Below, piece by piece: positions 45,183 through 58,314 of a DNA stretch of 64,000 bases. The stretch is from Trichosphaerium sp. ATCC 40318 (lineage: Eukaryota; Discosea; Flabellinia; Trichosidae): NCBI GenBank assembly GCA_038496445.1, contig JALMLS010000194.1, forward strand, positions 149,813-213,812, in the 5' to 3' direction. Position numbers and translations under genes: made by a program. The stretch's first letter is position 1; each line of letters opens with the position of its first letter. Under the pieces are notes generated by a model. It worked only from the letters and a program-made list of their open reading frames with translations, was not told the origin of the DNA and ran no database searches.

Positions 45183-46377
45183 TTACAAGAGAGCAGCAAT
45201 GGCAGCCAATACAACGAAGATTGAAGCAATCATGGAGAAAGCTGTGCTTGGTGCGTCAGTAGTAACTGGTGCGAGTGTTGCGACTGGTGCGACTGGTTCA
45301 GCAACTGGTGCGACTGGTTCAGCGGCTTTGAGGTAAGCAGTAACAGTGAAAAGAGGAATTTGTGAGACATCAGCTTTCAATTGTTGTGGGTTTCCTGTAC
45401 CGGTCATGGTACCGTTAATATCAGCGTAAAGAGGCTTCAAGAAGAAAGGAGCGGCAGGGTTGAGATCTGGTTTTGGTTCTACTGAGATGATAACTCTGTA
45501 GTCTGTGCACAAACTAGGAGAAAAGAAGATAAGTAAACATTCGTCTTTGTGCATCAAAAAAAAAAAAATGATGACGTACTCGATAGCTAAAGCTGGGTTG
45601 ATAAAGTCGGAACCTGGATATGGTGGGATACCAGTAGTAACATTACCGGCAGTTGGACCAGCACCATCAGAATCAGCTGTGTTTGGATCGTCAAAGGTAC
45701 CGAAAGATGTTGGGACAGCATTTGTGTCAGCAGTGTTTAAAACCCATCCTTCGTATGTGAAACCGGCAGGAGCAACAGGCAAGTTGATTCCCTTTGGATC
45801 AGCAGCAGCAGGGTCGAACATCCAGATACCCATACAGTCATCTGTAGTATCAGCTGAAGAAGGTGTAGCCAAGATGAAAGGTCCACCGAGGTTAGAAGCG
45901 AAATCAGCACCCCACATGGCGTCAGTGTTTACAGTAACAGATGTTCCAGCGGCGTTGAAGGTACCGGATACAAATTTGTGTACAGAAGGAGCAGGATCAT
46001 CGTTTTCTTTTGGTTCGATTGTGAGGCTGAATAGAATTATCAGAAGATGTTATCGAAACGGAGAAAATATTCTCAAAAAATCACCAAAAATCTTTTTTAG
46101 ACTTTCTCGAAAAAACAAAAAACTACTCGACGTACACGAATTGGTTTGTTTCGTTAATTTCAGCAGCAAGGACTACAGTCATATTGACGACAGTTCCTTG
46201 TGCTTTTCCTGGGAATCTACCGGTAGATACTGGACCTGTTGAGGTAATAACCCAACCTTCGTATTCTTCATTGTCAGCGAGAGCTCCCAACTCGTTTGTG
46301 AATGTAAACTGTAAGTCATACATCTTTGCGGCGCTTACGACAGCCAATGTGATTAAAAAGAGGGCAAACACTTTCAT
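45183..46377 (-). CDS. Secreted surface protein with two anti-sigma (RskA-like) domains, GPI/TM tail
   Basis: Exons 46377-46136, 46026-45580 and 45513-45183 join in frame. A signal peptide (MKVFALFLITLAVVSAA) is followed by YDLQFTFTNELGAL, EEYEGWVITSTGPVSTGRF, LTIEPKENDDPAPSVHKFVSG, GPFILATPSSADTTDDCMGI, a second GFTYEGWVLNT...TSFGTFDDPNTAD and VIISVEPKPDLNPAAPF. The (Y)EGWxx...PVSTGRF and LTIEP-x-xDxDPAPS patterns resemble prokaryotic secreted or anti-sigma-like proteins that I know from bacteria and archaea. The C terminus has an Ala/Pro/Val linker and a hydrophobic tail ending at the stop (MIASIFVVLAAIAALL), which fits a GPI signal or a membrane anchor. Even codon use suggests high expression. 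Role in the cell unknown. Confidence 0.8.
45258..45335 (-). repeat. Tandem 24-bp repeat in the Pro/Ala linker
   Basis: GGTGCGACTGGTTCAGC recurs exactly, with a third variant before it. It encodes the EPVAPVA/PVATLAPV linker of the surface protein. Such arrays often vary in copy number between strains. Confidence 0.6.
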
Positions 46378-47446
46378 TTTTTTATATGTTTGTTCGAGAG
46401 AAGAGGTGTTGTTGTTACTACTCCGAGATGATAAGAATATGATAGTAAGTAAGAACCTTAAGGCAGGATTTGCCTAAAAAAGGAAATTGGGAGGTTTTTG
46501 GTGTTTTTTTTCGCTTGAGCACGAATAAATTTCGTCATCATGCATAACATGTTTTCTTCCAGTATTGTGTTAGTACTACGTAGTGATTCGGAAAGGGAAG
46601 ACTTTGGTTTCGCGTCATTTTTCCTCAAATGACGTTTTCTCCCTCAAATCTCCCTACGAATACGACTAACGCAATTATCGATAAGAAAATGGCGTAATCG
46701 CTCCGCGATCCGAAACTAAACTAACTTTTGTACAACTCCTTTACGCGTACAGTTTTAAGAAGTTACAAGCCTCTAGTGGTATTCCAGATACCCCATTGAG
46801 TATTCTCAAAAAAAAAAGCACAAAAAATGCTCTATAGGACTAAACGTCCGAGATCGATCTACTAGCTCCTAGTTAGAGCGTCTCTGCAACCATTATCGAT
46901 CCTAATTTTGTTTTACAAACAAATTTATTCAAGTGCTGTGAATGCGTCCCTGTACCAAACTCCAATCAACAACAGACCTGCTAAAGTAAATTGCGACGTT
47001 TTTCTAAAATAGGTAAAACACGCGTACGTGCTCAATTGACTACTTCTCAAAATTAGTTCCGAAGGCTTGTTATTAAACAGAAGAAACAGCGTAATCACCA
47101 GGTTCTGTCTTTTTTTTTTTTGCTGTTTGTTAGCATCACTTGTATTTCAACTTTTTTTGAAGCGTCTTAGTGACTGTAAATGGCCAAAAAATGCGATTTC
47201 AGGGGTTGTATACAGAACATTTTATTTAAGTTTTATTTTCTTCTCCTTGAATATACATGTAAGACGCACTATATAGGGTAGGTCTTTCAAAAGAGAACAC
47301 CAAAAGAGTGACCAGTAAATGATAAAATTCGACCCAAGTTTTTTTTTTTTAATCTTTGGCTTAGGAAAGTTGTTTTTGGCGTGAATACAGCACCTAGTAC
47401 TACCCCCCCTTGTCCCGTCGAATAAAATCTGTCCATTCTTGAAACA
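46378..47446. other. Intergenic, about 1.07 kb, no gene seen
   Basis: No supported open frame. The side next to 46378 must contain the promoter of the highly expressed-looking surface protein. Codon-like order is absent. A TTTTTTTTTT run near 47338 and CCCCCCC near 47404 are simple tracts. Confidence 0.5.
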
Positions 47447-51218
<3,772 letters not shown>

Positions 51219-51394
51219 TTGTTTAAAAATTGGACGCGTTTATAGCGTTTTATAGCCATTAGAGGGCTGTTGTAGCAATAATAAGCGTTTATGCCAACTG
51301 TTGTAAAATTTTTACGCTATAGTCGTCTATGGTACCTTTGCCACTTGGCTTACGGAAGTTTAGCATATTTGAAAAAAAAGTCCTCTACGAAAGA

Positions 51395-51631
51395 TTAGCA
51401 AGCATTGGATTCGTTGTTTCGTACCCAATCAAGGGGTAGGTCAACTGCTGCCGCCACTGCTTGGACATCGTCGTTTTTTGAGTTTTGATTTAGACGCGGT
51501 TTTATGCTGTATTGTCGCACTACAGTATTATTTGCACCAAAACCTGTCGAATTAATGTGGTTGTTGTAGCGCTTTACTCTGTTGTGTCGTTGAGTTAGCT
51601 GCCCTGCGCGAACAAACCCGCGAGACAGCAT
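51395..51631 (-). CDS. Small protein with mitochondrial-type N terminus
   Basis: A 78-codon single-exon frame: MLSRGFVRAGQLTQRHNRVK, RYNNHINSTGFGANNTVVR, ending AAVDLPLDWVRNNESNAC. The N-terminal half is rich in Arg, Ser and Gln with no acidic residues, as in matrix-targeting peptides. No family recognised. It lies upstream of the m-AAA gene on the same strand. Confidence 0.5.
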   Translation of the reverse strand: MLSRGFVRAGQLTQRHNRVKRYNNHINSTGFGANNTVVRQYSIKPRLNQNSKNDDVQAVAAAVDLPLDWVRNNESNAC

Positions 51632-51721
51632 ATTAGATAATTTAGTCCCTTTAGAGTGGTTGAATTGCCTTGTTAGCTACTTTATCTGTTTTCTGTACTT
51701 TTATGACAGACAAGAAATCTC

Positions 51722-51978
51722 ATGAACTTACGTTCACCGATCCATCTCTTGTGTGGATGTCACGAACCATATATGGCTCTTGAGCTATGCCGCACCATGT
51801 TGCATGCCATGGGTATTGGTTGTGGAAGCATTTTTTACACTGAACACGTGCAACTACTCGAAGATGCATGTACTTGCCACTTGCATATAGAAATCATAGT
51901 GGGTATTATACAAAGGTAGGCGTTTTTTAAATTGGTGCTTCAGTTAAGCGTACCAAGCACACTTAGTTTTTCAGCTGA
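51722..51978 (+). CDS. Possible small Cys/His-rich protein, or 5' exon of the next gene
   Basis: Frame from 51722: CGCHEPYMALELCRTMLHAM, GCGS, LLEDACTCHLHIEI. A GTAGGC donor at about 51915 and a TTTTTCAG acceptor at 51974 would add one codon and a TGA at 51976-51978. The end is only 29 bp from the ATG at 52008, so these could instead be 5' untranslated exons of that gene. Confidence 0.25.
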
Positions 51979-52007
51979 AAAGGTATTACACAATCTGCTT
52001 ACTGCCA

Positions 52008-53107
52008 ATGAAGCTCCTACTAGTGTGTCTACTATTATGCCTGGTCCCAACAATCTTTGCTAAAAAGTACGCAAACTTGGGGCGTAAACGCTTCAAACCT
52101 GTTAATTTGGGCGCGTTGGGTAAACCAGGGCAGCAACAGGCAGATGCGAAGAAACAAGACAAAGAAGAGGTTATAATCGTTTATAAAGGTACTCCTAAGC
52201 CATAAGAAGCACTAATAACTCTAAAACAAGGGTACAGCTCAAAAGATTGCAAGGGCAAACCGCTACAAGATCATACTCTTGAGGATAATCAGTGTTACGC
52301 CATAGGCGACCAAGCACAAAACGTAAGATGCAGTGAAGACAAGAAAGAGGTACCGCGTAAAGAAGTTTCTTATTCTGGCATGTCGACACGTCACTACTAC
52401 TTTTCTCGCCATTAATGGTATCTCCAATACTAGATGCACGCACTAATGTCAAAATAACGTTTTTATTATTTTAATTGCAGTTCATTTTACGCGTCGCTAA
52501 ACTCAAGCTCTAGATCGTTTTAACGACCTACGATTACAAAGATAAGGATGTAAAGGATCCTTGTAGCACTCCAGCAGTAAATAGCGTTACTTTAAAAAGT
52601 GGTGCTTGTGTAAGCATACAAGGACAAACATCCCACATCTGGGTATGTGGTAAGCGTCCTACAAGGAAAAACTTGCAATTATCAGAGGAAGCGACAGCTG
52701 CAGCAAAAGCAAGAATTGAAGCAAAAAAGGCTAAAGCAGCGGAAGCAGCTAGAGCTGCTGATGCTAAGGCCAAAGCAGCAGAGAAAGCTTCAGAAGATGC
52801 TGAGACAGTAAACGTCGCTACTAAAGAATCTGGCGATGCCAAGGCTCAGAGCGGCAAGCCTACCAAGAAGTTTAGGTCTATTAACAAGAAAGTGTCTCTT
52901 GAAGATCTTAAAAAGAAGGAAGAGGAAGAAAAGCATAATGAAGAGGAGAAACTAAAGCATCCTGGCGTAGACCAGGTGTTTAAGAAGAAAGTAAAAACTC
53001 ACGTATTCCATGCGCCTGTACCAAAGAAACCTGTTGTAGTTGATGAAGAAGACCTAGAGGAAGGTGACGTGGCTGAGCTTCCTGATGAAGACAACGACGA
53101 GCTTTGA
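52008..53107 (+). CDS. Secreted Cys-containing protein with Ala/Lys/Glu coil and acidic tail
   Basis: The start at 52008 gives a signal peptide (MKLLLVCLLLCLVPTIFA). A linker leads to a Cys-rich part over two exons (YSSKDCKGKPLQDHTLEDNQ, CYAIGDQAQNVRCSEDKKE; DPCSTPAVNSVTLKSGACVS, SHIWVCGK), six cysteines in all. Then an Ala/Lys/Glu-rich helix (ATAAAKARIEAKKAKAAEAA, EDLKKKEEEEKHNEEEK) and an acidic tail (VVDEEDLEEGDVAELPDEDN). The second intron uses the acceptor CTCTAG at about 52510 to keep the frame. No family recognised. It could be a cell-surface, wall or ECM-type protein; the tail is not an ER-retention signal. Confidence 0.65.
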
Positions 53108-53433
53108 AAAAAAAGAAAATAAGAGAAGCTCTTAAAAATACTCACAGCGCGTTGCTTCGCCATGTGAGCTTGTGTTGAGACAGTTTTTATTGTTCAACGA
53201 TTCTACAAAAAAATAAAAGAAAAAATCGAATACAAACTTTGTCATTTACCACTACGTACAATCGTTTAGAGCTTTTCGAATGAACGCGTAGTCATGACAT
53301 CATCGGTGCAGGTCATTTTACCAAAAAGAGCGACTTAAGGGATGCCCCTTAAGACAAAAAAAAAAAAAAAAGTAGGTAGAACTTCAATATTGTTGAGCGT
53401 ACAAGTTAATGTTGTAATATTTTATTTTCAAAA
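53108..53433. other. Intergenic, no gene seen
   Basis: Contains an A-run of about 17 near 53356-53373. Otherwise nothing recognised. It should contain the RCC1-SAM A promoter. Confidence 0.5.
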
Positions 53434-55409
53434 ATGGAACATGAAGCTATTATATCTTTTAAAGACAGATTATCGGCAGGATTCTTACATTCAATGGTAA
53501 TTGATGATGCCGGTGTTATATACACTTGGGGCGGTAATGCATACGGCCAGTTAGGGAATACACGTGAAAAGAAAACCTCAATAGCGCGTCCGATCTTATC
53601 TCTTCCAAAAGTAATTATGGTAGCAGCTGGGTATTATCATAGCATGTGTCTATGCGAAAACGGTCATATTTATTTATGGGGACGTAATAAAGACGCTTCA
53701 TTGGGACTTGGTCATAACCGTTTCGAAGTATATTCGCCGGAGATGTTACCTACGCTTGATGACGTTGACGTAGCTTCTATTGCTGCTGGTCGTCTTTGTA
53801 GTTTTGCTATTTCTCATTCAGGTCACGTTTACTCTTGGGGAGACAATACATTCAAGGTATTAGGTCATTCTTTTGGAAACTACGGCGTAGAGACTACGCC
53901 TAAGCGTGTTGTTTCTCTACCACCTATTTCTAAGATTCAAAGCCAACACGGGCAGACTGTAGCCTTATCAAAGAGCCGTCACGTGTTTACATGGGGAAGC
54001 GCTATAGAAGGAACAGAGGATGGAATTATTGCTGTTTCGATAGAAAATGTTATCGATATTGCTCTTGGAAGCGTTTGTATCTCTTCTCCTCATATTCTAT
54101 GCGTTTTAGAAAACGGAAAGGTTGTAGCTTGGGGAAGTAATGACTTTGGTCAACTAGGTATTGGTCATTGTGATCAAACAAAGGGAGTATTTGTCGTATC
54201 GGGATTAAAGAATATAAAATCCGTTTCTGCTGGATTAAATATGTCTTTTGCAGTCGACAATGAAGGTCAGTTGTATAGATGGGGTCATTTCTCAGAGTCT
54301 CTTAATACAAGCAAGGAAAAGAGACCTTCTCCTTCTATTGTCGTTGGCGTCAACTGTCATCACCATTGTATTCGTTACTTACATTCAGTGGCTGTACTCT
54401 TTGATGGTACTCTGAGAACATGGGGATGGAACGAACACGATCAATCGTCACCTCAAAAGCTTAGATTCAATTTACGCGAAAGTCAAAGTATCTCTAAAGT
54501 ACGTTTTGGTTTGAACGCAGAAACATTAGAAGATGCGACTTTGGAGGAGGAAGACGAGGAAGACGAAGAAGAATCTACTTTCGGAGAGGAGCCCACAAAG
54601 AGTATCGAAACTCCGAAGTGGTTAGGGCCTACTTTAGATTATAGTCAGTTTTATGGCGGCCACGGTAACAGTATAGACGACAGTGATGTCGATGATGCTA
54701 TAGGCAGTATTGAGGAATTTGTTGGTGAAGAAGACTCTGATTTTATTGAATTGAGCACGCAGGTAATAAACTAAAGTCTATTTTTCGAATTTACAAGAAA
54801 ATTACTTACATGTTCTTCATAGGATCCCCAAGAGGTCTCAGAGGCTCATGTTCCAAGTGAGAATACCCGTGATCATGAGGAAGGAGATGGAAATGAAAAT
54901 GGAGAACTTAGAGTTCCGGTTGTGGCGAAAGGATCAGGATCATTGGATAGTGTTGTCATAGCTTCACTTGAGTTGGATGCATTTTTTCACAAAAATCCGT
55001 CTCTTATTAAGCCGTCCGAAGGTGTTTCTACGGTACGCATAGTAAATTTACACAAAAAAAATAATCACGTGATCGCATTTTCTCGTTTTGGAAATCACGT
55101 GATTATGACGTTCGGTAAAAAAAAAGTTTTTGATTTTTTTGACCTTTTGTGTTGTAGACGCGAGAAACAAAAGCTGGTAGTTTTGCTTTGTTTCCTAGTA
55201 CCCAACAAGAAAATATTAATATGTCATGGGCTGCTATGTTGATTGAGCAAGGGATTGCGCCAAAAAGAGCTCACGAGCTTGGATCGCTGATGGATGAAGC
55301 TGGTGTAACTATTCAAGATATTGATGCGGAATTAATGGTTGAGCTCGGTCTTACTGGGACTGAACGCCTAAAAGTAGTAAAAGCTAGGCGAAAGTATGCT
55401 AAAGATTAA
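53434..55409 (+). CDS. RCC1-repeat protein with C-terminal SAM domain (copy A)
   Basis: Exons 53434-54762, 54823-55032 and 55158-55409. The first exon (443 codons, no intron) encodes seven RCC1-like blades: HSMVIDDAGVIYTWGGNAYG, HSMCLCENGHIYLWGRNKDA, SFAISHSGHVYSWGDNTF, ILCVLENGKVVAWGSNDFGQ, SFAVDNEGQLYRWGHF, HSVAVLFDGTLRTWGWNEHD. An acidic linker (EEEDEEDEEE) follows. The last exon reads WAAMLIEQGIAPKRAHELGS...DIDAELMVELGLTGTERLKV, a SAM domain ending in the usual LGLTGxxERLK helix. Role unknown; RCC1 blades usually bind proteins, GTPases or ubiquitin substrates. Paralogue of 58315-60182; the MORN gene lies between them on the same strand. Confidence 0.88.
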
Positions 55410-55536
55410 ACGAAATAGAAGAAAAAATTAGTTACTTGATGATTAGCTTGTATGAGAAATAAAACTTCAAAAAAAAAAGATTTGTTACCAGGAGCAATAT
55501 GGACAATGTATGATAAGTAGAAGCAATGATTAGTAG

Positions 55537-55643
55537 GATTGTTTTCTATGCATAGGAAGAGTCAACAAAGTTGATAGTGACAGGTAAAGTTCTCTATCTG
55601 GTTCTCAAGTTTTTAGATTCTTTCCTATGCATTGAAAACAATC
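55537..55643. repeat. Inverted repeat, about 24-bp arms with a 58-bp loop
   Basis: Arm 1 (55537-55560) GATTGTTTTCTATGCATAGG AAGA pairs with arm 2 (55619-55643), the reverse complement apart from one mismatch and one extra A. It lies about 130 bp after the RCC1-SAM A stop, so it may act in 3'-end formation, be a hairpin RNA, or be a small transposon relic. Its role is unknown. Confidence 0.6.
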
Positions 55644-55803
55644 ATGGTACTTACAGCTCCCTATTGAACTACTTAGTCTACCCTGATTATAGATTACTAC
55701 TCGGAAAAGTCTCAATTCCCTTAGGAAAAAAGTCACGTGTCAGTTAGGTAGTATTACGAAAGTCGATTAAAAAAACGTGATTGAACCGCGATATGTGCTT
55801 TGG

Positions 55804-55811
55804 TATAAATA
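55804..55811 (+). promoter_or_regulatory. TATA-like element before the F-box/MORN gene
   Basis: TATAAATA lies 105 bp upstream of the ATG at 55909, a plausible core-promoter position given a 5' leader of about 75 bases. Not tested; A/T runs are common here. Confidence 0.4.
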
Positions 55812-55908
55812 TCAGAGCGTTGTATACATCAACACGCGCGCTCGGCAAAGAACAATCAAGACTGCCGTATTTCTTGCAAAATGCCATACTGTTAAATAAC
55901 TAACATCA

Positions 55909-57375
55909 ATGGCAACAAAACACAAGGTACACTTGCGCTAGAAATCAATATCAAACGCAATTCTTTGACTAACTTCTTACTGATAGATAACGACATCCAA
56001 AGTAAATATTGGTCATCTTTTTGACCTTCCAGTGGAGCTACATCTCGATATTATCGATCTAGATGTAATATTATTTTATAAATGGCCGCTATTATCGAAA
56101 CACACAGCAATGACCACAAGGTTTGATTGCGACTTGAACAAACACGGCAAATGGAAAAAATGGTATGATAATGGCAACCTAAGAACGCAAGAAGCTTATA
56201 TGCATGGTAAACGGGACGGAGAGTATAAGGTGTGGTACCAAAATGGCACAAAGTACAAGCAGTACAATAGTATTGATGATAAAATATCAGGAGAATACAA
56301 GGAATGGCGACGCAATGGTATTTTGAAGAAACAATATCACTATGTCAATGGTAAGCTTGACGGAGAATACAAGGAATGGCATAGAAACGGTTGCTTGAAG
56401 AAACAGTGTAACTATGTCAATGATAAGCTTGACGGAGAATACAAGAGATGGCATAGAAACGGTTTCTTGAAGACACAATGTTATTATGTAAATGGTAAGC
56501 GTGAAGGAGTATACAAGGAATGGAGCCACGACCGTAAACTGGTTGAGGAGTCTACATACGTTAAAGGTTTACTGGAGGGAGAGTACAAAGAGTGGCATTA
56601 CAATGGAATACTGTTCAAGAAATGTAAGTATGTTAATGGTAAAATATCAGGAGAATACAAAGCATGGCATTTCAATAGCCGGATGCAAAAACATTGTCAC
56701 TATATTAATGGTAAGCTTGATGGAGAATACACAAAATGGTTTCGCAACGGTTTTGTGGAGATTCACTGTAAATATGTAAATGGTACGATTGAAGGACAAT
56801 ACATAGAACGGCGAGGTGATGGGGTCTTGTTTAAACAATATCACTATGTCAATGGTAAGCTTGAAGGAGAATACAAGGAATGGCGTAGTAACGGGTTCTT
56901 GAAGACACAATGTTATTATGTTAACGGCAAGCATGAAGGGGTGTACAAAGAATGGAGCCCGGAACGTGAACTGATTGAGGAGTCTACATACGTTAAAGGT
57001 TTGCTGGAGGGAGAGTACAAAGAGTGGCATTACAATGGAATAATGTCTAAGAAATGTAATTATGTAAACGATGAATTGTCAGGAGAATATACAGCATGGC
57101 ATATCAATGGCAAGATGCAAAAACATTGTTACTACATTAATGGTAAAGAAGAAGGCGAATTTAAGGAATGGTATCGGTCAGGAGACTTAAAGAGTCAATG
57201 CACTTATGTAAATGGTGGGTTACATGGAGTATACCTGAATTGGTATGACAACGGACAAGTTAAGGATCAGATGTACTTTGAAAATGGAAAAGCTGAGGGA
57301 GAATATCGCCATTGTAATGAAGAAGGACAAGTGTGTTGTCTGTACTTTTTTGTCAATGGCAAACGTGTACGGTGA
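55909..57375 (+). CDS. F-box-like protein with 17 MORN-type repeats
   Basis: Exons 55909-55926 (MATKHK) and 55987-57375, the second open over 462 codons. The N-terminal LFDLPVELHLDIIDLDVILF then WPLLSKH fits an F-box-like motif. From about residue 50 come 17 repeats of 24 residues with consensus GEYKEWHRNGxLKxQxxYVN(GKxx), the MORN_2 type (also called the YwqK antitoxin-like repeat). Repeats 5-8 and 11-14 are near-copies of each other (KTQCYYVNGK, VYKEWS, ESTYVKGLLE, KHCxYINGK). Inferred role: F-box for SCF binding plus a repeat scaffold. F-box plus MORN proteins are, to my knowledge, common in amoebal giant viruses; this copy has one tiny intron and sits between two RCC1 genes. Confidence 0.85.
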
Positions 57376-58314
57376 GATTTATTTTTTGTCCATTAACACA
57401 AGTACAAATGTTGGAACAATTTTCCATCCAAAATGCCATTAAAATCACGAATTTTACAGTCAGACTTACTTGGACTCTTTTGCCCTAAAGCTAGTACTCG
57501 GAATCACTTTATACGCACTTGTAAACGCTAGTACAAGTGGTTTCAGCCTTCATAAAAGGCACAAAATCTTCCACCTCTTTACTTGCCTTGGGTTTTTTTC
57601 TGCAAATACTTGATATTATACATTTCGTGTTCCTTTCCATCCATCTTGTCCAGCGTGGCGAAAAATTTTACACACTAACCTCGTTCAAAACAACCTTAAA
57701 CCGATGAATGGGATGCCAAACGTACAGAGAGCATAACATAACGGACTCTTAATATGCAAACTCGAGGAACGAAAATTAGAATAAAAACGGAATTCTGATT
57801 AAACCTTTGAGATACTCTAAGGGAGAGCTTGAAGAACGTAAGGACTAAGTAGTGCACGTGCACTTGGGGAGATTTTTTGAAGCATTAAAATGGGAGGATT
57901 CATGGACCGTAAAAGAACAACTTGTAACAGTGTTTTGAATAGTATGAAGTTCACTTTTAGCTATTCGGTGACCACTATACTTTGAACAATTACTTACCCT
58001 ACATTTACTCACAGTCGCTTTTTAGGGCTTTGACCTTGAACGCTCCAACTAAAGCTGTACATGAAAAGTGGTTGGGATCCTAATAGTTTTATCTTCATGT
58101 AGGTGTTGATGTATTGACATGTGGCTTAAAGGGTTCCTTAACAGGGATAATAAAAGGTCCGTTTGCTTATTTTCACAACTTGAATGAAACAAACAATACT
58201 GAGGTATGCGCACGTGTTTTGAATATTGAAAAAACTGAAATAACTTGGTTAGTTGGAGCAAAGTCGTTATAGTTATAAAACAAATATAAGATCAACAGCC
58301 GATATACGTAATTT
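57376..58314. other. Intergenic, 0.94 kb, no gene seen
   Basis: AT-rich with no supported frame. TATAAAAC at about 58272, 43 bp before the next ATG, could belong to the RCC1-SAM B promoter. CACGTG palindromes occur near 57857 and 58211. Confidence 0.5.

Larger units (their letters stand above)
55410..55908. other. Intergenic with inverted repeat and TATA-like site
   Basis: No gene. It holds the 24-bp inverted repeat (55537-55643) and the TATA-like site at 55804. Confidence 0.5.

Noticed and set aside
45505-46242. 245-codon plus-strand open frame opposite the surface-protein gene
   Set aside because: It is antisense to exons with a signal peptide, two repeats of a recognisable module and a membrane tail; regular codon use leaves the other strand open by chance.
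52440-52530. A 21-bp intron (GTCGCT...CTCTAG) in the secreted Cys protein
   Set aside because: Using CTCTAG as the acceptor of the preceding, longer intron keeps the frame without an ultrashort intron.
56287-57030. Minus-strand frames opposite the MORN array
   Set aside because: They mirror the 72-bp repeat unit of the real gene and have no independent support.
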